A stretch of 64,000 nt of DNA. Origin: RYN-230 sp963837335 (lineage in GTDB: Bacteria; Actinomycetota; Actinomycetes; Streptosporangiales; Streptosporangiaceae). Positions 36,463-46,515 of this stretch are shown here, piece by piece. Where the stretch lies: the NCBI GenBank assembly GCA_963837335.1, contig CAWINS010000027.1, forward strand, positions 204,219 through 268,218. The letters are read 5' to 3'. The translations under genes and the position numbers were made by a program. The notes beneath the pieces are model-generated. The model made no database searches. It was given only the letters and a program-made list of their open reading frames with translations, and was not told the origin of the DNA. Positions within the stretch are counted from its first letter, which is position 1; every line of letters starts with the position of its first letter.

Positions 36463-37607
36463 ACCGGCGCCAGGCCGTCGCCGCGCTGGCGGCCGGCGCC
36501 GGTGCCGCGCTCTGGCCCGGCGGGGGGCGCGCCGCCGGGACCACCCGGCCGGGGACCACCGGGCGCACGACGCGACCGACCCTCGCGCCGGTGATCGTCA
36601 GGCGCGAGCAGATCGTGAGGACGATCGTGGGCCTGCGCCCGTTCCGGCCGAGCGGCTTCGTCGTCCGCGCCGAGAAGCTCGGCGACAAGGTCGTCGTCCA
36701 CAACTACGGCCACGGCGGGTGCGGCATCACGCTCTCCTGGGGCACCGCCGCGCTCGCCGTCGACGAGGTGCTGCGCACCGGACAAAAGCGGGCCGCCGTG
36801 CTCGGCTGCGGCGCCGTCGGACTGGCCACGGCGCGCCTGCTGCAGCAGCACGGCATCGCGGCGACAATCTACACGCGCGAGCAGCCCCCGGCGACCACCT
36901 CGGACGTCGCCGGCGGGCGCTTTTATCCGTTCGACGTCTTCGACAAGGAGGCCGCCACGCCAAACTTCCTGACCACGCTGTGGTGCGCGGCCCGCGTCTC
37001 GTACGCCGCCTTCTGCAAGCTGCCCGCCGCCCGCTACGGCATCTACCGCTACCCGACCTACGCGTGCCGCAACACCCCCTTCGCCCCCGAATCGCTGCTG
37101 AACTTCGACAGCCCGGTCCACGATCTCCTGCCCGGTCTGCGCGACCTCGGCGACGACGAGAAGCCCTTCCCCTACCCCATCGTGCGCACCTTCGAGACGA
37201 TGCTCATCGAGCCCGCCGTCTATTTGCCCGCCGTCATGCGCGACCACGCGCGCGCCGGCGGTCGCATCGTCGTGCGCACGTTCGCGACCGTCGCCGACGT
37301 CGCCGCGCTGAAGGAGCAGGCGATCGTCAACTGCACCGGCCTCGGCAGCGCCGCGCTGTTCGGCGACAAGGAGCTCCTGCCCATCAAGGGCCAGCTCACG
37401 ATCCTGCGCCCGCAGCCGGAGGTCGACTACGTCACCCTCCCCCCGGACCTCTACATGTTCCCGCGCCACGACGGCGTCGTCCTCGGCGGCACGTTCGAAC
37501 GCGGCGTCTCCACGCTCGAGCCCGACCGCGCGGCGGAAGACCGAGTCCTCGCGGCGCACGCCAAGTTCTTCGCGGCGCTCTCCGGCGCGGCGCCGTCCCC
37601 GCGCTAG
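36459..37607 (+). CDS. FAD-dependent D-amino-acid-oxidase-like protein, exported
   Basis: 382 residues with an intact frame. The N-terminus MNRRQAVAALAAGAGAALWPGG resembles a Tat signal, fitting export of a folded flavoprotein. An FAD-binding motif (AAVLGCGAVGLATARLLQQHG) lies at about residues 107-127, and ATTSDVAGGRFYPF and KGQLTILRPQPEVDYV match the DAO family. Near the C-terminus DGVVLGGTFERG is the second flavin-contact motif. Substrates could be D-amino acids, for example from peptidoglycan. The stop of the TPR gene overlaps the start. Confidence 0.8.
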   Translation: MNRRQAVAALAAGAGAALWPGGGRAAGTTRPGTTGRTTRPTLAPVIVRREQIVRTIVGLRPFRPSGFVVRAEKLGDKVVVHNYGHGGCGITLSWGTAALAVDEVLRTGQKRAAVLGCGAVGLATARLLQQHGIAATIYTREQPPATTSDVAGGRFYPFDVFDKEAATPNFLTTLWCAARVSYAAFCKLPAARYGIYRYPTYACRNTPFAPESLLNFDSPVHDLLPGLRDLGDDEKPFPYPIVRTFETMLIEPAVYLPAVMRDHARAGGRIVVRTFATVADVAALKEQAIVNCTGLGSAALFGDKELLPIKGQLTILRPQPEVDYVTLPPDLYMFPRHDGVVLGGTFERGVSTLEPDRAAEDRVLAAHAKFFAALSGAAPSPR

Positions 37608-37673
37608 GCCGCTTCTTAATTGAAGTGATCGAATTGGCTCGGAGAGCACACCAAGGCCCCCGCCCGGCCTTCG

Positions 37674-38096
37674 TCAGCCGTGATCGCCCATCAGATTCTG
37701 AAACGGCCGGCGTGATTTCCAGCGGTACGCATGGAAGTCACGTCTATCTGTGGAGAGAATTCGACCGCTGCCGAGATGTTCCGCCAGGATGACCAGCGAG
37801 GCGTCGGCGAGATCCATCGGGAGATCGCGGTATTTTTGCATGAGCTCGAGAACCCGCGGCAGGTGCTCGCCGGCCAGCGAGAAGATCTCGAAGGCCCCTT
37901 TTGCGGCGCTGGCGACGAACGTCTCGGCGGCCCCCGGGCCGAGGCGTGCCACCATGAGCTGACAGGTCTCGGTCAGGACGGGCCAGGTCGTGATCAGGGG
38001 CTCCGTCAGGTCCGTCAGAGCGCGCTTGGCGGCCGGATGGTGCTCGTCTCGCGAGTTGGCGAGCGCGAGAAAGAATCCCGTGTCAGCGATGATCAC
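37674..38096 (-). CDS. vapC: VapC-type PIN-domain toxin
   Basis: 140 residues from GTG 38096, which overlaps the antitoxin stop by four bases. PIN acidic residues are visible: Asp of IIADTGFFLAL, Glu of VLTETCQLM, Asp of LADASLVILAE and the terminal Asp of STDRRDF. VapC toxins cleave specific RNAs. The paired ribbon-helix-helix antitoxin and autoregulatory palindrome lie immediately upstream. Confidence 0.88.
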   Translation of the reverse strand: MIIADTGFFLALANSRDEHHPAAKRALTDLTEPLITTWPVLTETCQLMVARLGPGAAETFVASAAKGAFEIFSLAGEHLPRVLELMQKYRDLPMDLADASLVILAEHLGSGRILSTDRRDFHAYRWKSRRPFQNLMGDHG

Positions 38097-38347
38097 CCGC
38101 GGGATTTCCGCGTCAACGATTGCGTCAGGTCCTGCTTGTACGTCGCAGACAGACCGGTCGGGCCGGCAGCGCAACCGACGAGCGAAGCGAGAGCAGCGGC
38201 CGGGTTGCTGGTCCGGGTCACCGTCTGGTAGTAGGCCTCCAGCGACTCCTTGACGATCTCGGTCGTCGACCGGCCGGTTCGCTGACAAAGCGCCCGGACC
38301 TTGCGCGCCAGCTCGGCGTCGAGGCGCGCGTTGATTCTAACTGTCAT
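38093..38347 (-). CDS. vapB: Ribbon-helix-helix antitoxin of the VapBC pair
   Basis: 84 residues starting MTVRINARLDAELARKVRALCQ, a typical ribbon-helix-helix DNA-binding N-terminus, followed by RTGRSTTEIVKESLEAYY. The C-terminal half should wrap the toxin. The ATG lies inside a perfect palindrome. It is the first gene of the module. Confidence 0.85.
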   Translation of the reverse strand: MTVRINARLDAELARKVRALCQRTGRSTTEIVKESLEAYYQTVTRTSNPAAALASLVGCAAGPTGLSATYKQDLTQSLTRKSRG

Positions 38348-38382
38348 ACAGATTGTATGACATGCGCCTCACGGGCCGTCAA
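38342..38382 (-). promoter_or_regulatory. vapBC promoter and operator overlapping the start codon
   Basis: A perfect 9-bp inverted repeat TGTCATACA-GAT-TGTATGACA occupies 38342-38362 and contains the antitoxin ATG. On the minus strand TACAAT (38357-38352) is a near-consensus -10 only four bases before the ATG, with TTGACG (38382-38377) as a possible -35 (19-base spacer). The transcript would be leaderless and repressor binding would cover -10 and start codon together. Confidence 0.75.
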
Positions 38383-38434
38383 CTCGACCGGTCGCGTTTT
38401 GGACGTACCGGCCGATTGCCGATACACCTTCGGA

Positions 38435-39896
38435 ATGCGCGGCGCCGCGTGGGTCCTGGCGATCGCCGTCGTGGGAGGCGGGACGGTGGCGTGGCTCGTC
38501 CATGCCCGGACCGGCGCGGTCGACCGCGAGCTCAATGCCGAGCTGGCCGCCGCGCTCGACCGTGGCGGCATCGGCGACCTCGGGTGAGCCCAGGCGGTGG
38601 GGCGGCGGCTGGTGCTCGGCGCCGGAGGCGGGCGGGCTGAAGCGGCCGCGCTGGCCTATGCCGACGCCCGGCTGGCGATCGATTACGGGGCGACGACCGC
38701 CCCGGAGGCGGAGGCGATCCTCGAGCGGTTCCGGCTGCCGGATGGGCAGGGCGGACAGCCCTTCGACGTTGGCCGCCAGCGCCAAGGCGCTGCTGACCGC
38801 CCGAAACGGTGACCGCGAGGGCGCCGCGCGCATCGCCGCCACCGCGGCGGCGGCCCAGCCCGGGAGCCCTTACCCGCTGTATGCGCTCGGCCGGGTCCGA
38901 GCGCTGAGCGGCGATCTCGAGGGGCCGCGCGGGCGTTCGACGCGGCGAGCGTCGTCGCGCCATCGTTTCTGGCTTCCCTGGTGGCGCAGGCGGAGCTCTT
39001 CCTCGACCTCGGCAACGTGGGCCGCGCCGGCGTGCCGCTGGCCGCCGTGCTGTCCGAGACGCCCGGCGATCCCCGCGCCCAGCTCCTGATGGACGAGGTC
39101 GAGCTGGCCGCGCGCGATCACGAAGCGCGCGCCGCAGGGCGCGCGCGATTTGCGCTGGAAAGTGGCGGCCGCCGGCGATTGAAACGGCGTGCCTGCTGGC
39201 GCGGGCGGAGCGCGAGCGGCGCGCCGGAAACAGAGCGGCGGCGCGCGCCGACGCGGAGGCCGCCGCGCACGCCGTCCCCGACGAGCCGCGTCTGCTCGCC
39301 CGAGCCGCCCTGCTGCTGGCGCAGCTTGGCGCCATCGACCAGGCGGCAGGCTCTGTTGGCGCGGGCCCGGCGGCGGGCGGCGGCGGAGATGCCGACGTTC
39401 GTCTGGGCGACGGCGGCGGTCGCCCTCGGTCGCGGCCACGCGGGCGCGCTTCCCGGCGGACCACGTCCGGCGGATCCGGAGACCACGCTGCTGGTCGCCC
39501 GGGCGGCGCTGGCGGCGGGCGGCGTCGGTGCGCTCGGCGTGGCCCTGGGCGGCGCTTGGACCGACTGCGCCGCGCCCGACGCCGATCTCGAGCGGCTCGG
39601 GAGGCTGGCTCCGCGCGGGCCCCGATCTCCCCTCGCGAGCGGCGGGCCAGACGCCGGCCAAGTGACTGACCGACGACCCGCTGCAGGCCTACCTGGATGG
39701 CGTGGCCGCGCAGCTCGCCGGGGATCTGGTCAAGGCGACGGAACGCTTCGGTCACGCCTTGAGCGGCCACGGCGACGCCTGCCATGCTGCCGGCGAGTAC
39801 GTGGCGGCGTTGCGCGCGCAGAAGCGTCGCCCGAGATCCGACGGCGTTCGCCCGGCTTGCGCGCCGAGAACGTCGCGCTGCGTGAACCTGCGCTGA
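38435..39896 (+). CDS. Membrane-anchored TPR-like protein, heavily frameshifted
   Basis: The start MRGAAWVLAIAVVGGGTVAWLV gives one membrane helix. Fragments in successive frames form TPR-like helices: EAAALAYADARLAIDYG, STLAASAKALLTARNGDREGA, SPYPLYALGRVRALSGDLEG, AELFLDLGNVGRAGVPLAAVL, AHAVPDEPRLLARAALLLAQ and VKATERFGHALSGHGDA. At least six single-base shifts separate them. The end is uncertain; a TGA at 39894-39896 is one candidate. It converges on the M15 peptidase gene. Function unknown. Confidence 0.5.
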
Positions 39897-39899
39897 CTG

Positions 39900-40869
39900 C
39901 CGCCCGCGGGCGGCGACACGGGCGGGAACTGGCGGCGCCCTGCTCGAAGCGACCGAGAGGCGTCTCCAGAGCGCTCGTCTTCGGGTTCGGGGTCGGGGCC
40001 GACCTGCTCGCCGTGCTGGGGGCCGTGCTCGGCCCCTTCGGTGTCCTGGCGATCGTGCCCGTAGTCGGTCCAGGTCGTCAGCTGGTCGCGCACGTCGACG
40101 TGAACGAAGCCGGACACCGGGTAATAGCCGATCCCCTTCACGCCCATCGACTCGGCGAGATCGCGCACCATGAGCGGCGTCATGCCCGGGAATGCGGATG
40201 TCGGCCGCCATCCCGCGCGTGTGGTAGCTGAGCGTCGCCAGCGAGAACATCGGGCGCGCGGAAGCCGGACACCAGCATGATCTTCTGCCCGGTCCGCTGC
40301 GCGATCCGGTAGAGCAGACTCGATGAGCCGCGGGTCGGTCGGCGTCTCGGCGGTGGTGCGCTGGCAGCGCATGAGGTGGCGCAGCTGGCGGTAGCCCTCC
40401 GGCTCGAGCTCTCCCGTCGCGAGGTTCAGCCTTCACTTCCAGCTCCTCGCCCGTGTTCACCGATTGAATGGTGAAGCGGCCGATCTCGCCGCCGGGGAGA
40501 CGCACGCCGCCCGCCGGCCCCGTCCCCGCCGGGAGCATCCCCGCCGATAAGCCCGGAGCGGCGTCGCCCGACGCCAGCGCCGCGCTGTCCGCCGCGCGCA
40601 CCATGGCGAACATCCGTCGCTGCAACCCCGACAGCGCGCCGCTCATCTTCCACGAGCCGCACGCGAGCACGATCGTGGCGAGCGTCAGCGTCCCGACGAT
40701 GAGCGACACCACCAGCGGCAACCGGCGCGGCAGCGAGATGGTGCGGATGGGCCGGTTGGGATCCCCGGCGATCATGATCCGCAGCCGGGCGCGACGAGGT
40801 TTCGCCTGCTCCTTGCGGATTCGTTCGAGGTCTACGCCCGGACCGGTTGTCGGCGGGCGGAAGCGGCAT
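39900..40869 (-). CDS. Membrane-anchored M15-type (DUF882/YcbK-like) murein peptidase, frameshifted
   Basis: The start (ATG 40869, MPLPPADNRSG) leads after a frameshift into DLERIRKEQ and a membrane helix (LPLVVSLIVGTLTLATIVLA). The catalytic part lies in another frame: LATLSYHTRGMAADIRIPG holds the H-x6-D zinc motif of M15/DUF882 peptidases, and SGFVHVDVR supplies the second His-x-Asp. Such enzymes cut peptidoglycan cross-links. The C-terminal limit is unclear. It directly follows the bactofilin gene, a known type of pairing in which bactofilin positions a cell-wall hydrolase. Confidence 0.75.
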
Positions 40870-40872
40870 CGC

Positions 40873-41295
40873 CTACGCGACGGAGGAGAGCGACCCGCGC
40901 GGGTCGGCGTCCTCGGCGACGGCGCCGCTGGCCTCGCCTCCCATGCTGCTCGTCCCGCGGAACACGCCGCCGGTCTCGATGCGCATGCTCTTGGCGCTGA
41001 TGTCCCCCTCGATTCGCCCCTTGGCCAGAATCTCCAGGTGCCCCGAGCAGATCACGTCGCCGATCACGGTGCCCGCGACGACGATGTCGGTGCCGCGGAC
41101 GAGGCCCCGCACGGCGCCGCTTTCGCCGACGACCACGGCCGCCCGCGACTCGACCGAGCCCTCGACCGTTCCGTCGATTCGAAACGCGCCCTCGGCGCTC
41201 AGATCGCCGCGCACGGTGCAGGATCGGCCCAGCACGTTCTCGATGGCGTCGTGGGTCGCCCCGCCACCGCTCTCAGGCTTGGATTTCCATGCCAT
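40873..41295 (-). CDS. Bactofilin (polymer-forming cytoskeletal protein)
   Basis: 140 residues with the bactofilin right-handed beta-helix of short hydrophobic repeats: GDLSAEGAFRIDGTVEGSV, AAVVVGESGAVRGLVRG, TDIVVAGTVIGDVICSG, LEILAKGRIEGDISAKS. Flexible tails flank the core, as expected. Bactofilins form filaments at the membrane and control cell shape, often with an adjacent peptidase gene. The M15 peptidase start codon follows three bases after its stop. Confidence 0.92.
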   Translation of the reverse strand: MAWKSKPESGGGATHDAIENVLGRSCTVRGDLSAEGAFRIDGTVEGSVESRAAVVVGESGAVRGLVRGTDIVVAGTVIGDVICSGHLEILAKGRIEGDISAKSMRIETGGVFRGTSSMGGEASGAVAEDADPRGSLSSVA

Positions 41296-41371
41296 GTCGG
41301 ATCCTCCGGTTCTGAATCGGACGGATCTCTGACGAACTGAAGTTAAACGGCGCGTCGCCGTCAGGGCGCGG

Positions 41372-41977
41372 TCAAAATTTCGACGTGACGGCCATGAAGG
41401 TCATCTTGTCGTTCGTCTCGCGGAGGCGCGACGACAGCGTCCGGACGAACGACCAGAGCAGATCGTAGGCGAGGTCGCGGTCGACGAAGAGGAGGTCTTC
41501 CATGTCCTCCTTGCGCACCACGAACAGGCGGCAGGCCTCGTGGGCGCGGGCGTCGGCGCTGCGCGGGAAGTCGTCGATGAGCGCCATCTCGCCGAAGTGG
41601 GTGCCGGCGCGCAGGATGGCCAGCGCCTCTTCGCCCATCCCCGCCACCTGGCGCCCGATGCGCACAGCGCCCGACAGGATCAGGTAGATCTTGTCCCCCT
41701 GGGCCCCCTCCTTGAAGATCACGGCGCCCGACGGGTAGTCCTCCTCGATGCCGAGGTTGGCGATCCGCCGCAGATAGCTCGGCTGCAGCGCGGAGAAGAG
41801 GCTGATCTTCGAGAGCAGCTCGACCGCCTTCTCGGGCGGGATGGTCGACCGCTCCGGCGCGACGCCGGGCTCGGGCGCGGTCTCGACGGGCACGGCCCCC
41901 ACGCTCACGCCGGACGCCTCGGTCAGCTCGAAATCTGGCTCGGCGTCGGCGCCGGGCGCAACGGGCTCGCTGCTCAT
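41372..41977 (-). CDS. Cyclic-nucleotide-binding domain protein
   Basis: 201 residues from ATG 41977. After an acidic Pro/Glu-rich N-terminus, residues 55-180 form a cNMP-binding domain: ISLFSALQPSYLRRIANLG, GAVIFKEGAQGDKIYLILSG, and the phosphate-binding cassette FGEMALIDDFPRSADARA. No helix-turn-helix is present, so this is not a Crp-type regulator; it may be a signalling or scaffolding protein. It lies 76 bases upstream of the bactofilin gene on the same strand. Confidence 0.85.
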   Translation of the reverse strand: MSSEPVAPGADAEPDFELTEASGVSVGAVPVETAPEPGVAPERSTIPPEKAVELLSKISLFSALQPSYLRRIANLGIEEDYPSGAVIFKEGAQGDKIYLILSGAVRIGRQVAGMGEEALAILRAGTHFGEMALIDDFPRSADARAHEACRLFVVRKEDMEDLLFVDRDLAYDLLWSFVRTLSSRLRETNDKMTFMAVTSKF

Positions 41978-42114
41978 CGCCGGGCGATTATGCCAGGAAC
42001 CCCAACGAGAACCGAAAAGGAACCGAAGAACACGCCCCGTTGACTTTGGAGGCGGGGGCCGAGGCAGGCTCTGCCCGTCGTCAGTTTCGCCCCTTCCTTG
42101 CACTGGAAAACACC

Positions 42115-42819
42115 ATGACGCGAATGAACAAGTGGTCCTCGGGTTCCTTGGTGACGATGCTGGCGCTCGCGCTCGCCGCGGGCTGCGTCCAGCAAGAGGA
42201 CAAGAAGGAAGAGCCCGCTGCGGCGCCCGCTCCGGCGACTCCTCCCCCCGAGCCCGCCCGGGCCGCGCTGGCGATTGACGTCAAGGCGCCGGTCACCATC
42301 GCCACGGCCAGCGGCACCAAGTGCCTGCAGTTCGGCGGCGGGAGCAAGGCCGACCTGGCGAAGGCGGAGATCTCCACGTGCAACGGCGGGCCCGCCCAGC
42401 AGTTCAAGCTCTCGCCGGTGCCGGGCGGCTACTACAGCCTCGTCAGCATCAACAGCGAGAAGTGCCTCGACGTCTCGGCGTTCGGCATGGGTGACGGCGC
42501 GCTGGTGCAGCAATACGCCTGCAACGGCGGCCTCAACCAGCAGTGGATCGTCGCCGACGCGGGAGGCGGAAACTATCGCCTGGTGGCCCGCCACAGCGGA
42601 AAGACCCTGGACGTCACCGGCGGCGGAACCGCCGACGGCACCGCGGTCAGCCAGGCGGACTGGAAGTCGGCTGCCAACCAGCAGTTCAAGCTGAAGGGAA
42701 CTCCGCTGGCCGCCGGAGAGGGCGGCAAGAGCGGCAAGGCCGGCGCCGACGGCGCGGGCGGGGCACCGGGCCACAAGAAGCCCCGCAAGCCCAAGGCCGC
42801 CACGGCCGCCGCGCCGTAG
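42115..42819 (+). CDS. Ricin-type beta-trefoil lectin lipoprotein
   Basis: 234 residues. Lipobox LAAGC with lipid Cys at residue 24, then an acidic Pro/Ala stalk. Residues 60-200 form a ricin-B-like trefoil with three repeats (TKCLQFGGG, EKCLDVSAFGMGDGALVQQYACNGGLNQQW, GKTLDVTGGGTADGTAVSQ), the QxW-type element being Q-Q-W in the second. The C-terminal 35 residues are Gly/Lys/Ala-rich and basic (HKKPRKPKAATAAAP), which could bind anionic polymers. Such lectins bind carbohydrate at the cell surface. The frame is intact. Confidence 0.85.
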   Translation: MTRMNKWSSGSLVTMLALALAAGCVQQEDKKEEPAAAPAPATPPPEPARAALAIDVKAPVTIATASGTKCLQFGGGSKADLAKAEISTCNGGPAQQFKLSPVPGGYYSLVSINSEKCLDVSAFGMGDGALVQQYACNGGLNQQWIVADAGGGNYRLVARHSGKTLDVTGGGTADGTAVSQADWKSAANQQFKLKGTPLAAGEGGKSGKAGADGAGGAPGHKKPRKPKAATAAAP

Positions 42820-42935
42820 CGCCAGCCGACCCAGGCGCCGGCAGCCAGCGCCACAGGCCGACGACCGACGACCGACGACCGAGGTGCGGCTCGGTCGCCT
42901 GGATCGCGGACGGCGCGCTCAACGACTGACGGGCG

Positions 42936-43902
42936 CTACCCGAGGAAGCGCTCGGCGTCGATGGCGGCCATGCAGCCGGTGCCGGCGGCGGTGATGGCCT
43001 GGCGGTAGACGTGGTCGGCGACGTCGCCGCAGGCGAAGACGCCGGGGACCTTGGTGGCGGTCGAACCGGGCTTCACCTTCAGGTAGCCGGCGTCGTCCAT
43101 GTCCAGGAGCCCCCGGAACAGCTTGGAGTTCGGCTCGTGGCCGATGGCGACGAAGAGGCCGCCCGCCGGCATCTCGCGGATCGAGTTGTCGCGCGTGTCG
43201 CGCAGCTTGACGCCGGTGACGCCGGGCCGCGGCAGCTCGCCCAGGATCTCCTCGACGACGGCGTTGGTGACCAGCGTGATCTTCGGGTTGCGAAGCGCGC
43301 GGTCGAGCATGATCTTCGAGGCGCGGAACTCCTCCCGCCGGTGGACGATGGTGACCTTGGTGGCGAAGCGGGTGAGAAAGTTCGCCTCCTCCATGGCCGT
43401 GTCGCCGCCGCCGACGACGATCAGCTCGCGCCCCTTGAAGAGCGCGCCGTCGCAGGTCGCGCAGGCCGAGACGCCGTAGTTCTGGAACTTCGGCTCCGAC
43501 GGGATCCCCAGCCACTTGGCCGAGGCGCCGGTGGCGATGATCATCGTCTCGGCGACCAGGTTCCCCTCGCGACGAGGTGATCTTGAACGGCCGGTCCGAC
43601 AGGTCGACGGCCGTGACGTCGCCGGTGACGACCCGCGTTCCGAACCGCTCGGCCTGGGCCTTGAACAGCTCCATCAGCTCGGGGCCCTGCACCCCCTTGG
43701 GGAAGCCGGGGTAGTTCTCCACCTCGGTGGTGATCATCAGCTGGCCGCCCGGCAGCGTGACCGGCTCGATGGCGGCGCCGCCGCCTTCGAACAGGACCGG
43801 ATCGAGGTTGGCGCGGCCGGCGTAGATCGCCGCCGTGTAGCCGGCCGGGCCGGAACCGATGATGGCGACCTTCGTTCGTTCGGGCAGTGGCATGGGGGAC
43901 AT
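42936..43902 (-). CDS. trxB: Thioredoxin reductase, one frameshift
   Basis: The N-terminal frame has the FAD motif VAIIGSGPAGYTAAIYAGRA and GGQLMITTEVENYPGFP. A one-base shift near 43,575 leads to IIATGASAKWLGIPSE, the redox-active CATC motif (ACATCDGALF), NADPH motif VVGGGDTAMEEA and the C-terminal FACGDVADHVYRQAITAAGTGCMAAIDAERFL. The size (about 322 codons) is right. It reduces thioredoxin with NADPH. It follows moaC on the same strand. Confidence 0.93.
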
Positions 43903-43949
43903 CCTTCTCTCGATTGTTTATTTGGATGCCGGCCCGCTGGCAATCGGTT

Positions 43950-44489
43950 TCAATCGGTCGTGCGGTCGGTCGTGCGGACTCTGGCGGCCCGCGCCGCCAG
44001 TGGCCGCTTCGCCCCCCCTGCTTCTCCTCCAGCCGGACGGCCCGGATCTCGACCCCCCGCTCGGCCGCCTTGACCATGTCATAGATCGTGAGCGCGGCCG
44101 TCGCTGCCGCCGTCAGCGCCTCCATCTCGACGCCGGTGCGGTCGACGGCCCGTGCCGTCGCCCGAATCCGGACGCCCGGCAGGGCCCTGTCGACGGTCAG
44201 GTCGACGTCGCAGCTGGTCAGGCGCACCGGGTGACAGAGCGGAATCAGCTCGGCCGTCCTTCGGGCGGCCATGATCCCGGCCAGCCGCGCCACCGCCAGG
44301 ACGTCTCCCTTGCCCCGGACGCGCCAGAACCGCCGCCGGCGGAGGCCCGCTCGACGAGACGCAAGGTCTCGCGCTTCATCTTGACGGCCGCCGAGGCGGT
44401 CGCCGCCCGCTCCGTCTCCGGCTTGGCGGCGACGTCGACCATGCGCGCCGCCCCCCGCGCGTCGACGTGCGACAGGCGCGGCTTGGCAT
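43950..44489 (-). CDS. moaC: Cyclic pyranopterin monophosphate synthase MoaC, frameshifted
   Basis: Starts at ATG 44489, two bases after the glmS stop. Pieces in different frames give MVDVAAKPETERAATASA, then GKGDVLAVARLAGIMAARRTAELIPLCHPVRLT with the catalytic PLCHP, and GVEMEALTAAATAALTIYDMVKA, VRLEEKQGGRSGHWRR. All are characteristic MoaC elements of molybdenum cofactor synthesis. At least two single-base errors occur (near 44,475 and 44,330), and the stop is hidden by another, so the end is approximate. Confidence 0.88.
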
Positions 44490-44490
44490 T

Positions 44491-46337
<1,847 letters not shown>

Positions 46338-46515
46338 GAGCTGAATGTAAGGCCAACCGACGGATTTGGCGACTGGGATCCTGCTGCGGCGCCGGGTTAC
46401 ACGATTGCGTGGGTGGCGGTCCGCGATTTGCATCGCCGACCCTTCGCGGAGGGTCGGGACCCTTTGAGCGTCCCACGCGGCAGCGCGCGACGGCGCGCTT
46501 AGCATCGGCGCTTTC

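Noticed and set aside
38532..40775. Single 747-residue minus-strand frame
   Set aside because: Only its first part matches the M15 protein N-terminus; the rest runs antisense to the TPR gene because of frame errors.
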